A DNA stretch of 11,209 nucleotides from Actinomycetes bacterium (GTDB taxonomy: Bacteria; Actinomycetota; Acidimicrobiia; Acidimicrobiales; Bog-793). Positions 4,937-11,209 of this stretch are shown here, in pieces. A model generated the notes under the pieces. The model did not search any database. It was not told where the DNA came from and saw only the letters and a program-made list of their open reading frames with translations. The translations under genes were made by a program, and so were the position numbers. The stretch covers positions 1 to 11,209 of the forward strand of contig JAKACF010000077.1 of NCBI GenBank assembly GCA_021821585.1, written 5' to 3'. The number at the start of each line of letters is the position of its first letter. Within the stretch, counting starts at the first letter, position 1.

Positions 4937-6121
4937 ATGGACCCGCTCGACTGGATCATCGTCGTCCTCGTGCTGCTCTCGGCCCTCCACGGGGTGCGGG
5001 TGGGGGCGGCGGTCCAGCTGCTCTCCTTCGCCGGTGCCCTCCTCGGCCTCGTGGTCGGGGTCGCCGTCGTCTCGGCGGTGAGCCCCCACATCCAGGCCAC
5101 CTTCGCCAGGACCTTCGTCTCGCTGCTCCTGCTCATCCTTCCCTGCGGCCTGCTCGGCGGCGCCGGACGGCAGCTCGGCGCAAAGGTGTGGGGCAGGTTC
5201 CAGGGCCGGGGGATCGCCAAGCTCGATGCCGGAGCGGGTGCCGCCATCGCGATGGCAGGCACCCTGGTCTTCGTCTGGATCCTCGCCTCGGTGATGGTGA
5301 GCTCGCCCGTGGCGTCGATCTCCAACGAGATCGAGAACTCGGCCATCCTCGAGAACCTCTCGAGCCTGATGCCGCCGATCCCCTCCGAGCTCGTCTCCAT
5401 CGAGAGGCTGCTGAACCGGGACAACATCTTCCCGATCGTCCTCAACTCCGGAACGATCGCCCCCGTCCGGCTGCCCGACTCGGCGCTCGTCCGCCGCGCC
5501 GTCGCCCGGATCGGGAACTCGACGGTCCAGGTGACGGCGTTCGGCTGTGACCACGGCGACCTCGTCGAGAAGGGCTCCGGCTTCGTCGTCGCACCGGGCC
5601 TCGTCGTCACCAACGCCCATGTCGTCGCCGGGTCGAACCACATCGTGGTCACCGACGAGGCCGGCTACCACGACGCCTACCCGGTGCTCTTCGACCCCCG
5701 CTACGACCTCTCGGTGCTGAGGGTGGCGAACCTCACCGACCGGGCGATCCGCCTCGACCCGAGCTACGTCAATCGGGGCACCGAGGCGGCCGTCCTCGGC
5801 TTCCCCGGCGGGCGCCCGTTCTTGAACGCCCAGCCGGCGGGCGTCCGCGGTCTTCTCGACGCCACCGGCTACGACATCTACGGGAACGTCCTCACCACCC
5901 GGGAGATGTACGAGATCGAGTCGCTCGTGCGTCCCGGCAACTCCGGAGGGCCGCTCGTCGAGGCGGACGGCGTCGTCATCGGCGTCGTCTTCTCCCGCCA
6001 GTCGAGCAACGACCACATCGGCTACGCCCTCGCCTCTCCCGGCGTGCTGAAGCGGGTGCGGGACGCCGAGCGGCGTCCGGTGGGCTCGCGCTCGGGGACC
6101 GGCGCGTGCCTCGGCAGTTGA
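4937..6121 (+). CDS. marP: MarP-type membrane serine protease (CvpA-like N-terminus plus trypsin-like domain)
   Basis: This 394-residue protein combines a four-helix CvpA/colicin-V-type membrane domain (helices about 6-22, 27-49, 57-78, 98-122) with a chymotrypsin-fold protease outside the membrane. The catalytic triad is His228 (TNAHVV), Asp257 (YDLSVL) and Ser336 (GNSGGPL). These are offset by exactly 7 from the Mycobacterium tuberculosis MarP (Rv3671c) triad H235/D264/S343. Cys204 (FGCDHG) and Cys391 (GTGACLGS) match the two cysteines whose disulfide controls MarP activity (214 and 395). In M. tuberculosis MarP supports survival in acid and cleaves the peptidoglycan hydrolase RipA; a similar envelope stress role is inferred. 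The ATG lies 13 bases after pyrE with only a poor Shine-Dalgarno, so translation may be coupled. Total length is nearly the same as MarP (397). Identification to family is strong; the substrate here is unknown. Confidence 0.93.
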   Translation: MDPLDWIIVVLVLLSALHGVRVGAAVQLLSFAGALLGLVVGVAVVSAVSPHIQATFARTFVSLLLLILPCGLLGGAGRQLGAKVWGRFQGRGIAKLDAGAGAAIAMAGTLVFVWILASVMVSSPVASISNEIENSAILENLSSLMPPIPSELVSIERLLNRDNIFPIVLNSGTIAPVRLPDSALVRRAVARIGNSTVQVTAFGCDHGDLVEKGSGFVVAPGLVVTNAHVVAGSNHIVVTDEAGYHDAYPVLFDPRYDLSVLRVANLTDRAIRLDPSYVNRGTEAAVLGFPGGRPFLNAQPAGVRGLLDATGYDIYGNVLTTREMYEIESLVRPGNSGGPLVEADGVVIGVVFSRQSSNDHIGYALASPGVLKRVRDAERRPVGSRSGTGACLGS

Positions 6122-6135
6122 GGAACCGCAGGCGC

Positions 6136-6159
6136 CCGGTTACCCGGCCGGGGGTCCGG
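6136..6159. terminator. Hairpin between marP and the GH15 gene
   Basis: CCGG-TT-ACCC (6136-6145) can fold onto GGGT-CCGG (6152-6159) with a TT bulge and a six-base loop, giving 8 GC-rich pairs. It lies 15 bases after the marP stop and just before the GH15 promoter candidate. It may act as a U-tract-less terminator for the pyrE-marP unit. No T-run follows. Confidence 0.33.
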
Positions 6160-6164
6160 TCGGA

Positions 6165-6170
6165 CATGAT
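6165..6170 (+). promoter_or_regulatory. -10-like element for the GH15 gene
   Basis: CATGAT matches TATAAT at 4 of 6 positions and ends 6 bases before the GTG start, the spacing expected for a leaderless mRNA. There is no Shine-Dalgarno before this GTG. A -35 box was not recognised. Confidence 0.42.
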
Positions 6171-6176
6171 GTCACG

Positions 6177-8087
6177 GTGAGCCTGCGCATCGAGGACTAC
6201 GGCCTGATCGGTGACACACAGACCTGTGCCCTCGTCGGCCGGGACGGATCGATCGACTGGTGCTGCCTGCCCCGCTTCGACTCGGCCGCCATCTTCGCCA
6301 ACCTGCTCGGCGACGGGCGCCACGGTTTCTGGCGGATCGCGCCCGCCGCCAGCCCGCGGCCGGGGACGGATCCCCCGCTGCTCGCCACGAGGCGGCGCTA
6401 CCGGGGCAACTCGCTCGTCCTCGAGAGCGAGTGGGAGCTTCCCGGGGGCACCGTCAGGGTGACCGACTGCATGCCGATCCGGGAGCAGTACCCCGAGATC
6501 GTCCGGGTGGTGGAGTGCCTCTCGGGCGAGGTCGCCATGCGCATGGACCTCGTGATGCGCTTCGAGTACGGGTCGGCCATCCCCTGGGTCCGCCACGTCG
6601 ACGGGGTCCTCACCGCCATCGCCGGGCCCGACGGCGTGGCCCTGTGGACGCCGGTGCACACCCGGGGCGAGGACATGACGACCGTCGCCGAGTTCACCAT
6701 CCGCGAGGGCCAGCGGGTGCCGTTCACCCTCACCTACTTCGCCTCGCACGAGTCGGTGCCTCGGCCTGTCGACGCGATGTTCGCCGTCGCCCACACGTGC
6801 GTCTTCTGGGACAACTGGGCCGAGATGGACTCGATCGAGCACAGCGAGTGGCAGGAGGCGATCGTCCGCTCGCTCGTCACCTTGAAGGCGCTCACCTACG
6901 CCCCGACCGGCGGCATCATCGCGGCGGCGACCACGTCGCTCCCCGAGAGCCTCGGGGGCAACCGGAACTGGGACTACCGCTACTCCTGGCTGCGGGACGC
7001 CACCTTGACGCTGTCCGCCCTCATGGTCGCCGGCTACAGCGACGAGGCGCAGGCCTGGCGGGACTGGCTGCTCCGGGCGGTGGCAGGAGAGCCGTCCAAG
7101 CTGCAGATCATGTACGGGCCGGCCGGGGAGCGGACCCTGCTCGAGCGCGAGCTCAGCTGGCTGCCGGGCTACGAGGGCGCCGCTCCGGTGCGCATCGGCA
7201 ACGCGGCCGCCGACCAGTTCCAGCTCGACGTCTACGGCGAGGTCCTCGGCGCCCTGCACGAGGGCCGCCGGCTCGGCCTCGACAGCTCCGGGCCGGCGTG
7301 GGACCTCGAGCTCGCCATCATGGACTTCATCGAGTCCGGTTGGAAGGAGCCCGACGACGGCATCTGGGAGGTGCGCGGCCCGCGCCGGCACTTCACCCAC
7401 TCCAAGGTCATGGCCTGGGTGGCCGTGGACCGGGCCGTGAAGGACATCGAGGAGTTCGGCCTCGAGGGCCCGCTCGACCGGTGGCGGGCGCTCCGGGACG
7501 AGATCCACGGGGAGGTCTGCCAGCAGGGCTACGACCCCGACCGGCGCACCTTCACCCAGTACTACGGCTCGCGTGAGCTCGACGCCAGCACCCTCATGAT
7601 CCCCCTCGTCGGCTTCCTCCCGCCGAGCGACGAGCGGGTGGTCGGCACGGTCGAGGCGATCCAGCGGGAGCTCACCGCCGACGGCTTCGTCATGCGGTAC
7701 GACTCCTCCCACTCCGAGCACGTCGACGGGCTCTCGGGCAGGGAGGGCGCCTTCCTCGCCTGCTCGTTCTGGCTGGCAGACTCGCTCCACCTGATCGGGA
7801 GGACCAAGGAGGCGGTGACGCTCTTCGAGCGGCTGCTCGAGCTGCGCAACGACCTCGGGCTGCTCTCGGAGGAGTACGACCCGGTCGCCAAGCGTCAGGT
7901 GGGCAACGTCCCCCAGGCCTTCAGCCACGTCTCGCTCGTCAACACCGCAGCCGGCCTCTCCCAGGCGCCCGAGCACCCCCACCCGGTGAGCCATGCGGCG
8001 CGCCTGTCGGGTATGAAACCGCACATCCACGGCGTCCGGGGCAACCTCCGACGCCCGAAGCTGCTCCGGAAGGCCTTCCACCACTGA
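6177..8087 (+). CDS. GH15 family glycoside hydrolase (trehalase/glucoamylase type)
   Basis: GH15 enzymes are inverting alpha-glucosidases that release beta-D-glucose from trehalose, maltodextrins or related glucans. The 636-residue protein begins with IEDYGLIGDTQT and GRDGSIDWCCLPRFDS (about 5-37), the N-terminal beta-sandwich typical of the bacterial trehalase/glucoamylase-like group. The catalytic (alpha/alpha)6 barrel includes NRNWDYRYSWLRDA (263-276), PDDGIWEVRGPRRHFTHSK (about 391-409), with the likely general acid Glu398, and GLLSEEYDP (561-569), with the likely general base at Glu565 or Glu566. Length and motifs match mycobacterial trehalase Rv2402/MSMEG_4535 as I recall it. No signal peptide is seen, so it acts in the cytosol, favouring an internal substrate such as trehalose. 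The GTG start has no Shine-Dalgarno and follows a -10-like CATGAT. A glucose dehydrogenase gene follows 46 bases later, consistent with a shared pathway. Family is certain; substrate is not. Confidence 0.93.
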   Translation: MSLRIEDYGLIGDTQTCALVGRDGSIDWCCLPRFDSAAIFANLLGDGRHGFWRIAPAASPRPGTDPPLLATRRRYRGNSLVLESEWELPGGTVRVTDCMPIREQYPEIVRVVECLSGEVAMRMDLVMRFEYGSAIPWVRHVDGVLTAIAGPDGVALWTPVHTRGEDMTTVAEFTIREGQRVPFTLTYFASHESVPRPVDAMFAVAHTCVFWDNWAEMDSIEHSEWQEAIVRSLVTLKALTYAPTGGIIAAATTSLPESLGGNRNWDYRYSWLRDATLTLSALMVAGYSDEAQAWRDWLLRAVAGEPSKLQIMYGPAGERTLLERELSWLPGYEGAAPVRIGNAAADQFQLDVYGEVLGALHEGRRLGLDSSGPAWDLELAIMDFIESGWKEPDDGIWEVRGPRRHFTHSKVMAWVAVDRAVKDIEEFGLEGPLDRWRALRDEIHGEVCQQGYDPDRRTFTQYYGSRELDASTLMIPLVGFLPPSDERVVGTVEAIQRELTADGFVMRYDSSHSEHVDGLSGREGAFLACSFWLADSLHLIGRTKEAVTLFERLLELRNDLGLLSEEYDPVAKRQVGNVPQAFSHVSLVNTAAGLSQAPEHPHPVSHAARLSGMKPHIHGVRGNLRRPKLLRKAFHH

Positions 8088-8101
8088 CCTCCCGGGGCTC
8101 G

Positions 8102-8114
8102 CCGCCGATGGCGG
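8102..8114. other. Small hairpin in the GH15 / glucose dehydrogenase gap
   Basis: CCGCC (8102-8106) and GGCGG (8110-8114) flank a GAT loop, 14 bases after the GH15 stop and ahead of the next gene's AAGGAG. It could tune expression within the operon or protect an mRNA end. It is short and may be chance. Confidence 0.2.
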
Positions 8115-8122
8115 ACCAACAC

Positions 8123-8128
8123 AAGGAG
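8123..8128 (+). promoter_or_regulatory. Strong Shine-Dalgarno that fixes the glucose dehydrogenase start
   Basis: AAGGAG lies 5 bases before the GTG at 8134. The ATG at 8131 overlaps it (ATGTGA) but runs straight into a stop, so the GTG is the true start. Confidence 0.75.
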
Positions 8129-8133
8129 CCCAT

Positions 8134-9183
8134 GTGAAAGCCATCACCGTCGTACCAGGCAAGGCGGACTCGGCCAGCCTCGAGCACTTCGACGACCCCC
8201 ACGACAGCGAGGGTCCGGTCCTCGTCGAGACGATCGCCGTCGGCATCTGCGGGACGGACCTCGAGATCGTCTCCGGCCAGTACGGCTGGGCGCCCCCCGG
8301 ACACGAGCGCCTCGTCCTCGGCCACGAGTCGATCGGCCGCGTCGTCGAGGCGCCCGGGGGATCGGGGTTCGCGGCCGGCGACTACGTCGTCGGGATCGTG
8401 CGGCGCCCGGACCCGGTGCCCTGCTACAACTGCGCCGCCGGTGAGTGGGACTTCTGCCGCAACGGCCAGTACACCGAGCACGGGATCAAGTCGCTCGACG
8501 GCTTCATGCGGGAGCGCTACCGGGCCGAGCCGGACGCCCTCGTGAAGGTCGACGCGCGCCTCGGCGATCTCGGCGTCCTGCTCGAGCCGACGAGCGTCGT
8601 GGCGAAGGCGTGGGAGCAGGCAGAGAAGGTGGGCAACCGGGCCACCTGGGACCCGAAGGTCGCCGTCGTCACCGGCGCCGGGCCGATCGGCCTCCTCGCT
8701 GCCATGATCGGCGTCCAAAAGGGCCTCGAGGTGCACGTCTTCGACCAGGTCGAGGAGGGCCTCAAGCCCGACCTCGTGGGCGAGCTCGGTGCCAGGTACC
8801 ACACCGGTCCGATCGAGGACTCGGCGAAGGACGCGGACGTGATCATCGAGTGCACGGGGGTCCCCTCGCTCGTCTTCGACGCCATCGAGCACGTCGGCTC
8901 GGGCGGCGTGGTCTGCCTGACCGGCGTCTCGCCGACCGGTCGGGCCCTCTCGATCGACGCCGGGCTCGTCAACCGCTCGATGGTGCTCACGAACGAAGGC
9001 GTCGTCGGTTCGGTGAACGCCAACCGGCGGCACTACGAGGCGGCTGCCGACGCCCTCGCCACGGCCTCGCGGGACTGGCTGGCCAAGCTCGTCACCCGCA
9101 AGGTACCGATCGAGGACTTCGCAGGGGCCTTCGAGCGCAAGCCGGACGACGTCAAGGTCGTCCTGCAGGTGGCGTCGGACTGA
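8134..9183 (+). CDS. Zinc-dependent glucose 1-dehydrogenase (archaeal-type, medium-chain dehydrogenase family)
   Basis: This 349-residue enzyme should oxidise D-glucose to D-glucono-1,5-lactone with NAD(P)+. Catalytic zinc ligands are visible: Cys39 (GICGTD), His64/Glu65 (LGHES) and Glu151 (LLEPTSV). YTEHGIKSLDGFMRERY (113-129) and VVGSVNANRRHY (290-301) are characteristic of the glucose dehydrogenase branch (Sulfolobus, Thermoplasma, haloarchaea, some actinobacteria), separating it from general alcohol dehydrogenases. The Rossmann motif is GAGPIG (181-186). The structural-zinc lobe has only three cysteines (Cys97, Cys100, Cys108); the fourth usual position appears to be Pro94. Strand beta-2 ends in VFDQ (202-205), with an acidic residue that usually favours NAD+ over NADP+. 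The GTG start is fixed by AAGGAG, 5 bases upstream. The gene lies between a glucose-producing GH15 and an MBL-fold hydrolase 11 bases downstream, consistent with one operon. Confidence 0.88.
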   Translation: MKAITVVPGKADSASLEHFDDPHDSEGPVLVETIAVGICGTDLEIVSGQYGWAPPGHERLVLGHESIGRVVEAPGGSGFAAGDYVVGIVRRPDPVPCYNCAAGEWDFCRNGQYTEHGIKSLDGFMRERYRAEPDALVKVDARLGDLGVLLEPTSVVAKAWEQAEKVGNRATWDPKVAVVTGAGPIGLLAAMIGVQKGLEVHVFDQVEEGLKPDLVGELGARYHTGPIEDSAKDADVIIECTGVPSLVFDAIEHVGSGGVVCLTGVSPTGRALSIDAGLVNRSMVLTNEGVVGSVNANRRHYEAAADALATASRDWLAKLVTRKVPIEDFAGAFERKPDDVKVVLQVASD

Positions 9184-9190
9184 GAGGAGG
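9184..9190 (+). promoter_or_regulatory. Shine-Dalgarno of the MBL hydrolase, overlapping the upstream gene end
   Basis: AGAGGAGG directly follows the glucose dehydrogenase TGA (9181-9183) and ends 4 bases before the ATG at 9195. It fixes the start and implies cotranslation with the dehydrogenase. Confidence 0.75.
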
Positions 9191-9194
9191 GTCC

Positions 9195-10121
9195 ATGGGC
9201 ACGACGCGTCTCGCGGACGGGGTCGTCGAGATCGACACCCTGCTCGGCGGCTGGGAGCGGATGACGGCGGGCTACCTGATCGAGGGTCCGCGACCGGTGC
9301 TCGTCGAGACCGGCAGCCAGAGCTCGGTCGACACCCTGCTCGAGGAGCTGTCGTCGCTCGGCGTGGCGCCCTCCGACCTCGCCGGGGTCGCCGTCACCCA
9401 CATCCATCTCGACCACGCCGGCGGCGTCGGTGACGTGGCACGCGCCTTTCCGAAGGCGACCGTCTACGTCCACGAGAAGGGCGCCCGTCACCTCGCCGAC
9501 CCGACCCGCCTCGTCGACTCGGCCGCCCGCGTCTACGGCCCGCTGCTCGACTCGCTCTACGGGCGGCTCGACCCGACGCCGCCCGAGCGGCTGCACGTGC
9601 TTCAGGACGAGGAGGAGATCGACATCGGTGACGGGAGGACGCTCCGGGCGATCGACTCGCCGGGTCACGCCAAGCACCACCTCGGACTCCTCGACTCGAG
9701 CTCGGGGCTGCTCTTCGCCGGCGACGCCGTCGGGGTGCGCCTGCCCGACGGCGGCATCCTCCGGCCGGCCACCCCGCCGCCGGACTTCGATCTCGACCAG
9801 GCGCTCGCCTCGCTCAAGAAGTTCGCCGATCACCGCCCCGTCGGCATCGCCCTCGCCCACTACGGGCTCGTGCCGATCCCACCCGGCGAGCTGCTCGAGG
9901 AGGCGTCCGAGACGCTCAGCGCATGGGGGGAGGTGGCGACGGGCGCCTTCGAGCGCGGCGAGGACATCGCGGCGGCCCTCGAGGAGCGCTTCGGCGGCCA
10001 GTTCGACTCGGCGCCGCCCGAGTACCGCGAGAAGCTCGAGACGCTGAACGGGATCCACTCGAACGCCGCCGGGCTGAGGCGCTGGCTCGAGACGCGCTCA
10101 CGAGGCGACTCGGCGACCTGA
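9195..10121 (+). CDS. Metallo-beta-lactamase-fold hydrolase, candidate lactonase
   Basis: This 308-residue cytosolic protein has the metallo-beta-lactamase fold. The metal ligands are THIHLDHAGG (68-77: His69, His71, Asp73, His74), SPGH (155-158: His158), FAGD (174-177: Asp177) and AHYG (221-224: His222), a complete binuclear site. The C-terminal 80 residues are helical and are not part of the core fold. The family includes glyoxalase II, AHL lactonases and many uncharacterised hydrolases. The start is fixed by AGAGGAGG next to the dehydrogenase stop, 11 bases apart, so both are very likely made from one mRNA. Because the upstream enzyme forms gluconolactone, hydrolysis to gluconate is an attractive role, but this rests on context. 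Glyoxalase-like thioester hydrolysis or another ester substrate is also possible. The gene ends 14 bases from a convergent neighbour. Confidence 0.88.
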   Translation: MGTTRLADGVVEIDTLLGGWERMTAGYLIEGPRPVLVETGSQSSVDTLLEELSSLGVAPSDLAGVAVTHIHLDHAGGVGDVARAFPKATVYVHEKGARHLADPTRLVDSAARVYGPLLDSLYGRLDPTPPERLHVLQDEEEIDIGDGRTLRAIDSPGHAKHHLGLLDSSSGLLFAGDAVGVRLPDGGILRPATPPPDFDLDQALASLKKFADHRPVGIALAHYGLVPIPPGELLEEASETLSAWGEVATGAFERGEDIAAALEERFGGQFDSAPPEYREKLETLNGIHSNAAGLRRWLETRSRGDSAT

Positions 10122-10140
10122 GGCCGCCGCCGGCGTCAGG
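10117..10140. terminator. Bidirectional hairpin spanning both stop codons of convergent genes
   Basis: CCTGA (10117-10121) pairs with TCAGG (10136-10140). After one G-G mismatch, GCCG (10123-10126) pairs with CGGC (10131-10134) around a CCGC loop, giving 9 pairs. The structure is centred in the 14-base gap and includes the stop codons of both genes. No T-run follows on either strand, as is common for proposed actinobacterial terminators. It would serve both transcripts. Confidence 0.5.
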
Positions 10141-11167
10141 AGATGGTCGTGATCGTCATGTAGCCGTGCTTCGCCGACTTGAGCGAGGAGAGGGTGCCGG
10201 TGAGCAGCGTCCGACCAGTAAGCCTGCCCGGGCTCGAGAAGACGACGGTCGTGTAGGACGTCTGCCGGGCGGTCCGCTTCACGCCCTTGTACCAGCAGAC
10301 GAAGGACGTGTGCCGTGCGCCGGTCCCCTTGAAGGTGGCGCTGCCGCGAACGAGCGCCCCCGTACGGGTCACGACCTTGAGGACGCCCGATCGAAGGGTC
10401 GCCTTCGGCTCGCTCGAGGAGACGTCGTCGAAGCGGTAGGCGTTGCTCGGCGCGCTGAGGGCGACGCTCTTGGACAGGGTGAGGATGTCGGTCGTGCCGG
10501 GCTGGTAGCCGCTGACGTCGGCGTATGCCGCCGGGAAGCTCGAGGGGCCGGCCTCGTACATGACGCCCGGCAGGCAGGGCCGCTTCGTCGACACCGGCAC
10601 GCAGCCGTAGTCGACGTAGACGGTCGTCGTGCCGAAGCTCCAGCGGTCGGCTCCGATGCGGCCGAGCTTCTTCAGGCCCGAGGTCAGCACCAGCCGGCCG
10701 GACAGGCTGCCCGTGTAGGTGGCGGCGCTGCCCGTCTTGCAGCGCTCCGCCACCCGCTTGGACGGCCGGAAGGTGAGGCTCACGGAGGCGACCGGCGACG
10801 TCGAGCTGCCGGGCGCGACGAGCCACGAGCCCCCGCCCTTGTTGGTGAAGCTCCCGCTCGGGACCTGGAGCGACCAGTAGTGGCTCTCGGTCCCCGCCAG
10901 AGTCGAGCGGGAGACGGAGATGTCGACGCTGCCGATGGCGGTGCCGGCGGTCGGGGAGTAGAGGCTCGCCCCGACGGCGGCCAGCCAGGAGACTCCGTCC
11001 GCTGTGAACGAGTGGTTGCCGCTCGTGATCTGGAGCTGGGTGAGCCGGGAAGCCTGTGCGGCTGCTCCGGCGCTCGGCGCCGGCAGCAGGCCTGCGCCGA
11101 GCACGAGCCCCGCCCCCACCGCGCCGACGATGGTGAGATGCCGACAGATCCGCCGTATGGCACCCAT
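10136..11167 (-). CDS. Secreted protein of unknown function
   Basis: I do not recognise this 343-residue protein. It has a clear Sec-type signal peptide: a basic start (MGAIRRICRH), a hydrophobic core (about 11-28) and a small-residue region PAPSAGAAAQA (29-39) with likely AxA-type cleavage near 36-39. The mature part is rich in Ser, Thr, Gly and Val with alternating short strands, suggesting an all-beta fold. It holds four cysteines (143, 189, 198, 291), enough for two disulfides outside the cell. No catalytic motif, sorting signal or C-terminal membrane anchor is visible. Two stretches, TGSLSGRLVLTSGLKKLG (152-169) and PGRLTGRTLLTGTLSSLKS (313-331), look alike and may mark a repeated module. 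The ATG start is fixed by GGAGGGG (11180-11174), 6 bases upstream; an earlier in-frame start would weaken the signal peptide. It is convergent with the MBL gene and not part of that operon. Confidence 0.8.
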   Translation of the reverse strand: MGAIRRICRHLTIVGAVGAGLVLGAGLLPAPSAGAAAQASRLTQLQITSGNHSFTADGVSWLAAVGASLYSPTAGTAIGSVDISVSRSTLAGTESHYWSLQVPSGSFTNKGGGSWLVAPGSSTSPVASVSLTFRPSKRVAERCKTGSAATYTGSLSGRLVLTSGLKKLGRIGADRWSFGTTTVYVDYGCVPVSTKRPCLPGVMYEAGPSSFPAAYADVSGYQPGTTDILTLSKSVALSAPSNAYRFDDVSSSEPKATLRSGVLKVVTRTGALVRGSATFKGTGARHTSFVCWYKGVKRTARQTSYTTVVFSSPGRLTGRTLLTGTLSSLKSAKHGYMTITTIS

Positions 11168-11173
11168 GACGTC

Positions 11174-11180
11174 CCCCTCC
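11174..11180 (-). promoter_or_regulatory. Shine-Dalgarno of the secreted-protein gene
   Basis: GGAGGGG on the minus strand, 6 bases (GACGTC) before the ATG at 11167. It decides this start over the earlier in-frame start at 11200. The promoter must lie in the last bases of the window or beyond. Confidence 0.7.
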
Positions 11181-11209
11181 TGCTGTCGTGGTGCCGTCAC
11201 TTTCGCGCA

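Noticed and set aside
5976..8246. A 756-codon open frame antisense to the GH15 gene
   Set aside because: Its translation is low-complexity (Asp, Gly, Arg, Val, His) with no family motif, and the opposite strand encodes an unmistakable GH15 enzyme. Long antisense frames are expected at this GC content.
8445..9194. An upstream in-frame extension of the MBL hydrolase into the glucose dehydrogenase gene (possible fusion protein)
   Set aside because: The extension is out of frame with the dehydrogenase and Arg-rich, and a strong Shine-Dalgarno sits at 9184-9190 just before the ATG at 9195.
1..11209. tRNA, rRNA, CRISPR arrays, insertion sequences, attachment sites or toxin-antitoxin genes
   Set aside because: None was found by eye on either strand; nearly all sequence is accounted for by the listed genes.

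Overview
This is a dense, GC-rich (by eye about 70%) stretch of bacterial chromosome with eleven protein-coding genes and very short gaps. No RNA genes, CRISPR arrays, insertion sequences or phage genes were seen. The gene set suggests a high-GC actinomycete: a MarP-type membrane protease, a GH15 enzyme of the mycobacterial trehalase type, a MutT1-like histidine phosphatase, and an aspartokinase with an internal beta-subunit start. An archaeal-type glucose dehydrogenase is compatible with a deep branch such as Acidimicrobiia, but that placement is inference and no marker here fixes it.

Layout: (1) 1-775, minus, aspartokinase lysC, running off the left edge. (2) 864-2288, plus, two adjacent cyclophilin genes, the first membrane-anchored and extracytoplasmic, the second cytosolic. 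(3) 2305-4257, minus, a three-gene run read right to left: a VIT1/CCC1-type metal transporter, a SixA/MutT1-like histidine phosphatase and an S51 (cyanophycinase/PepE-like) hydrolase, the last two sharing a GTGA start/stop overlap. (4) 4339-6121, plus, an orotate phosphoribosyltransferase (pyrE) followed by a MarP-type serine protease. (5) 6177-10121, plus, a GH15 glucosidase, a zinc-dependent glucose 1-dehydrogenase and a metallo-beta-lactamase-fold hydrolase, which look like a glucose release and oxidation cassette. (6) 10136-11167, minus, a secreted protein of unknown function.

Two patterns run through the window. First, the leading genes of the transcription units that start inside it (lysC, cyclophilin 1, VIT, pyrE, GH15) have no Shine-Dalgarno sequence. 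Four of them have a -10-like hexamer 6-8 bases before the start codon and pyrE has one 11 bases before, as expected for leaderless or nearly leaderless mRNAs. Several internal genes (cyclophilin 2, glucose dehydrogenase, MBL hydrolase) and the secreted-protein gene have strong Shine-Dalgarno sequences. Second, unit boundaries carry hairpins without U-tracts, the clearest being a near-symmetric one that spans both stop codons of the convergent MBL and secreted-protein genes.

The most interesting points are the possible trehalose/glucan to glucose to gluconolactone to gluconate cassette with an MBL protein in the lactonase position, the sequence evidence for an internal aspartokinase beta-subunit start in lysC, and the leaderless-start pattern. 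No clearly novel multi-gene defence, mobile or regulatory system could be supported.
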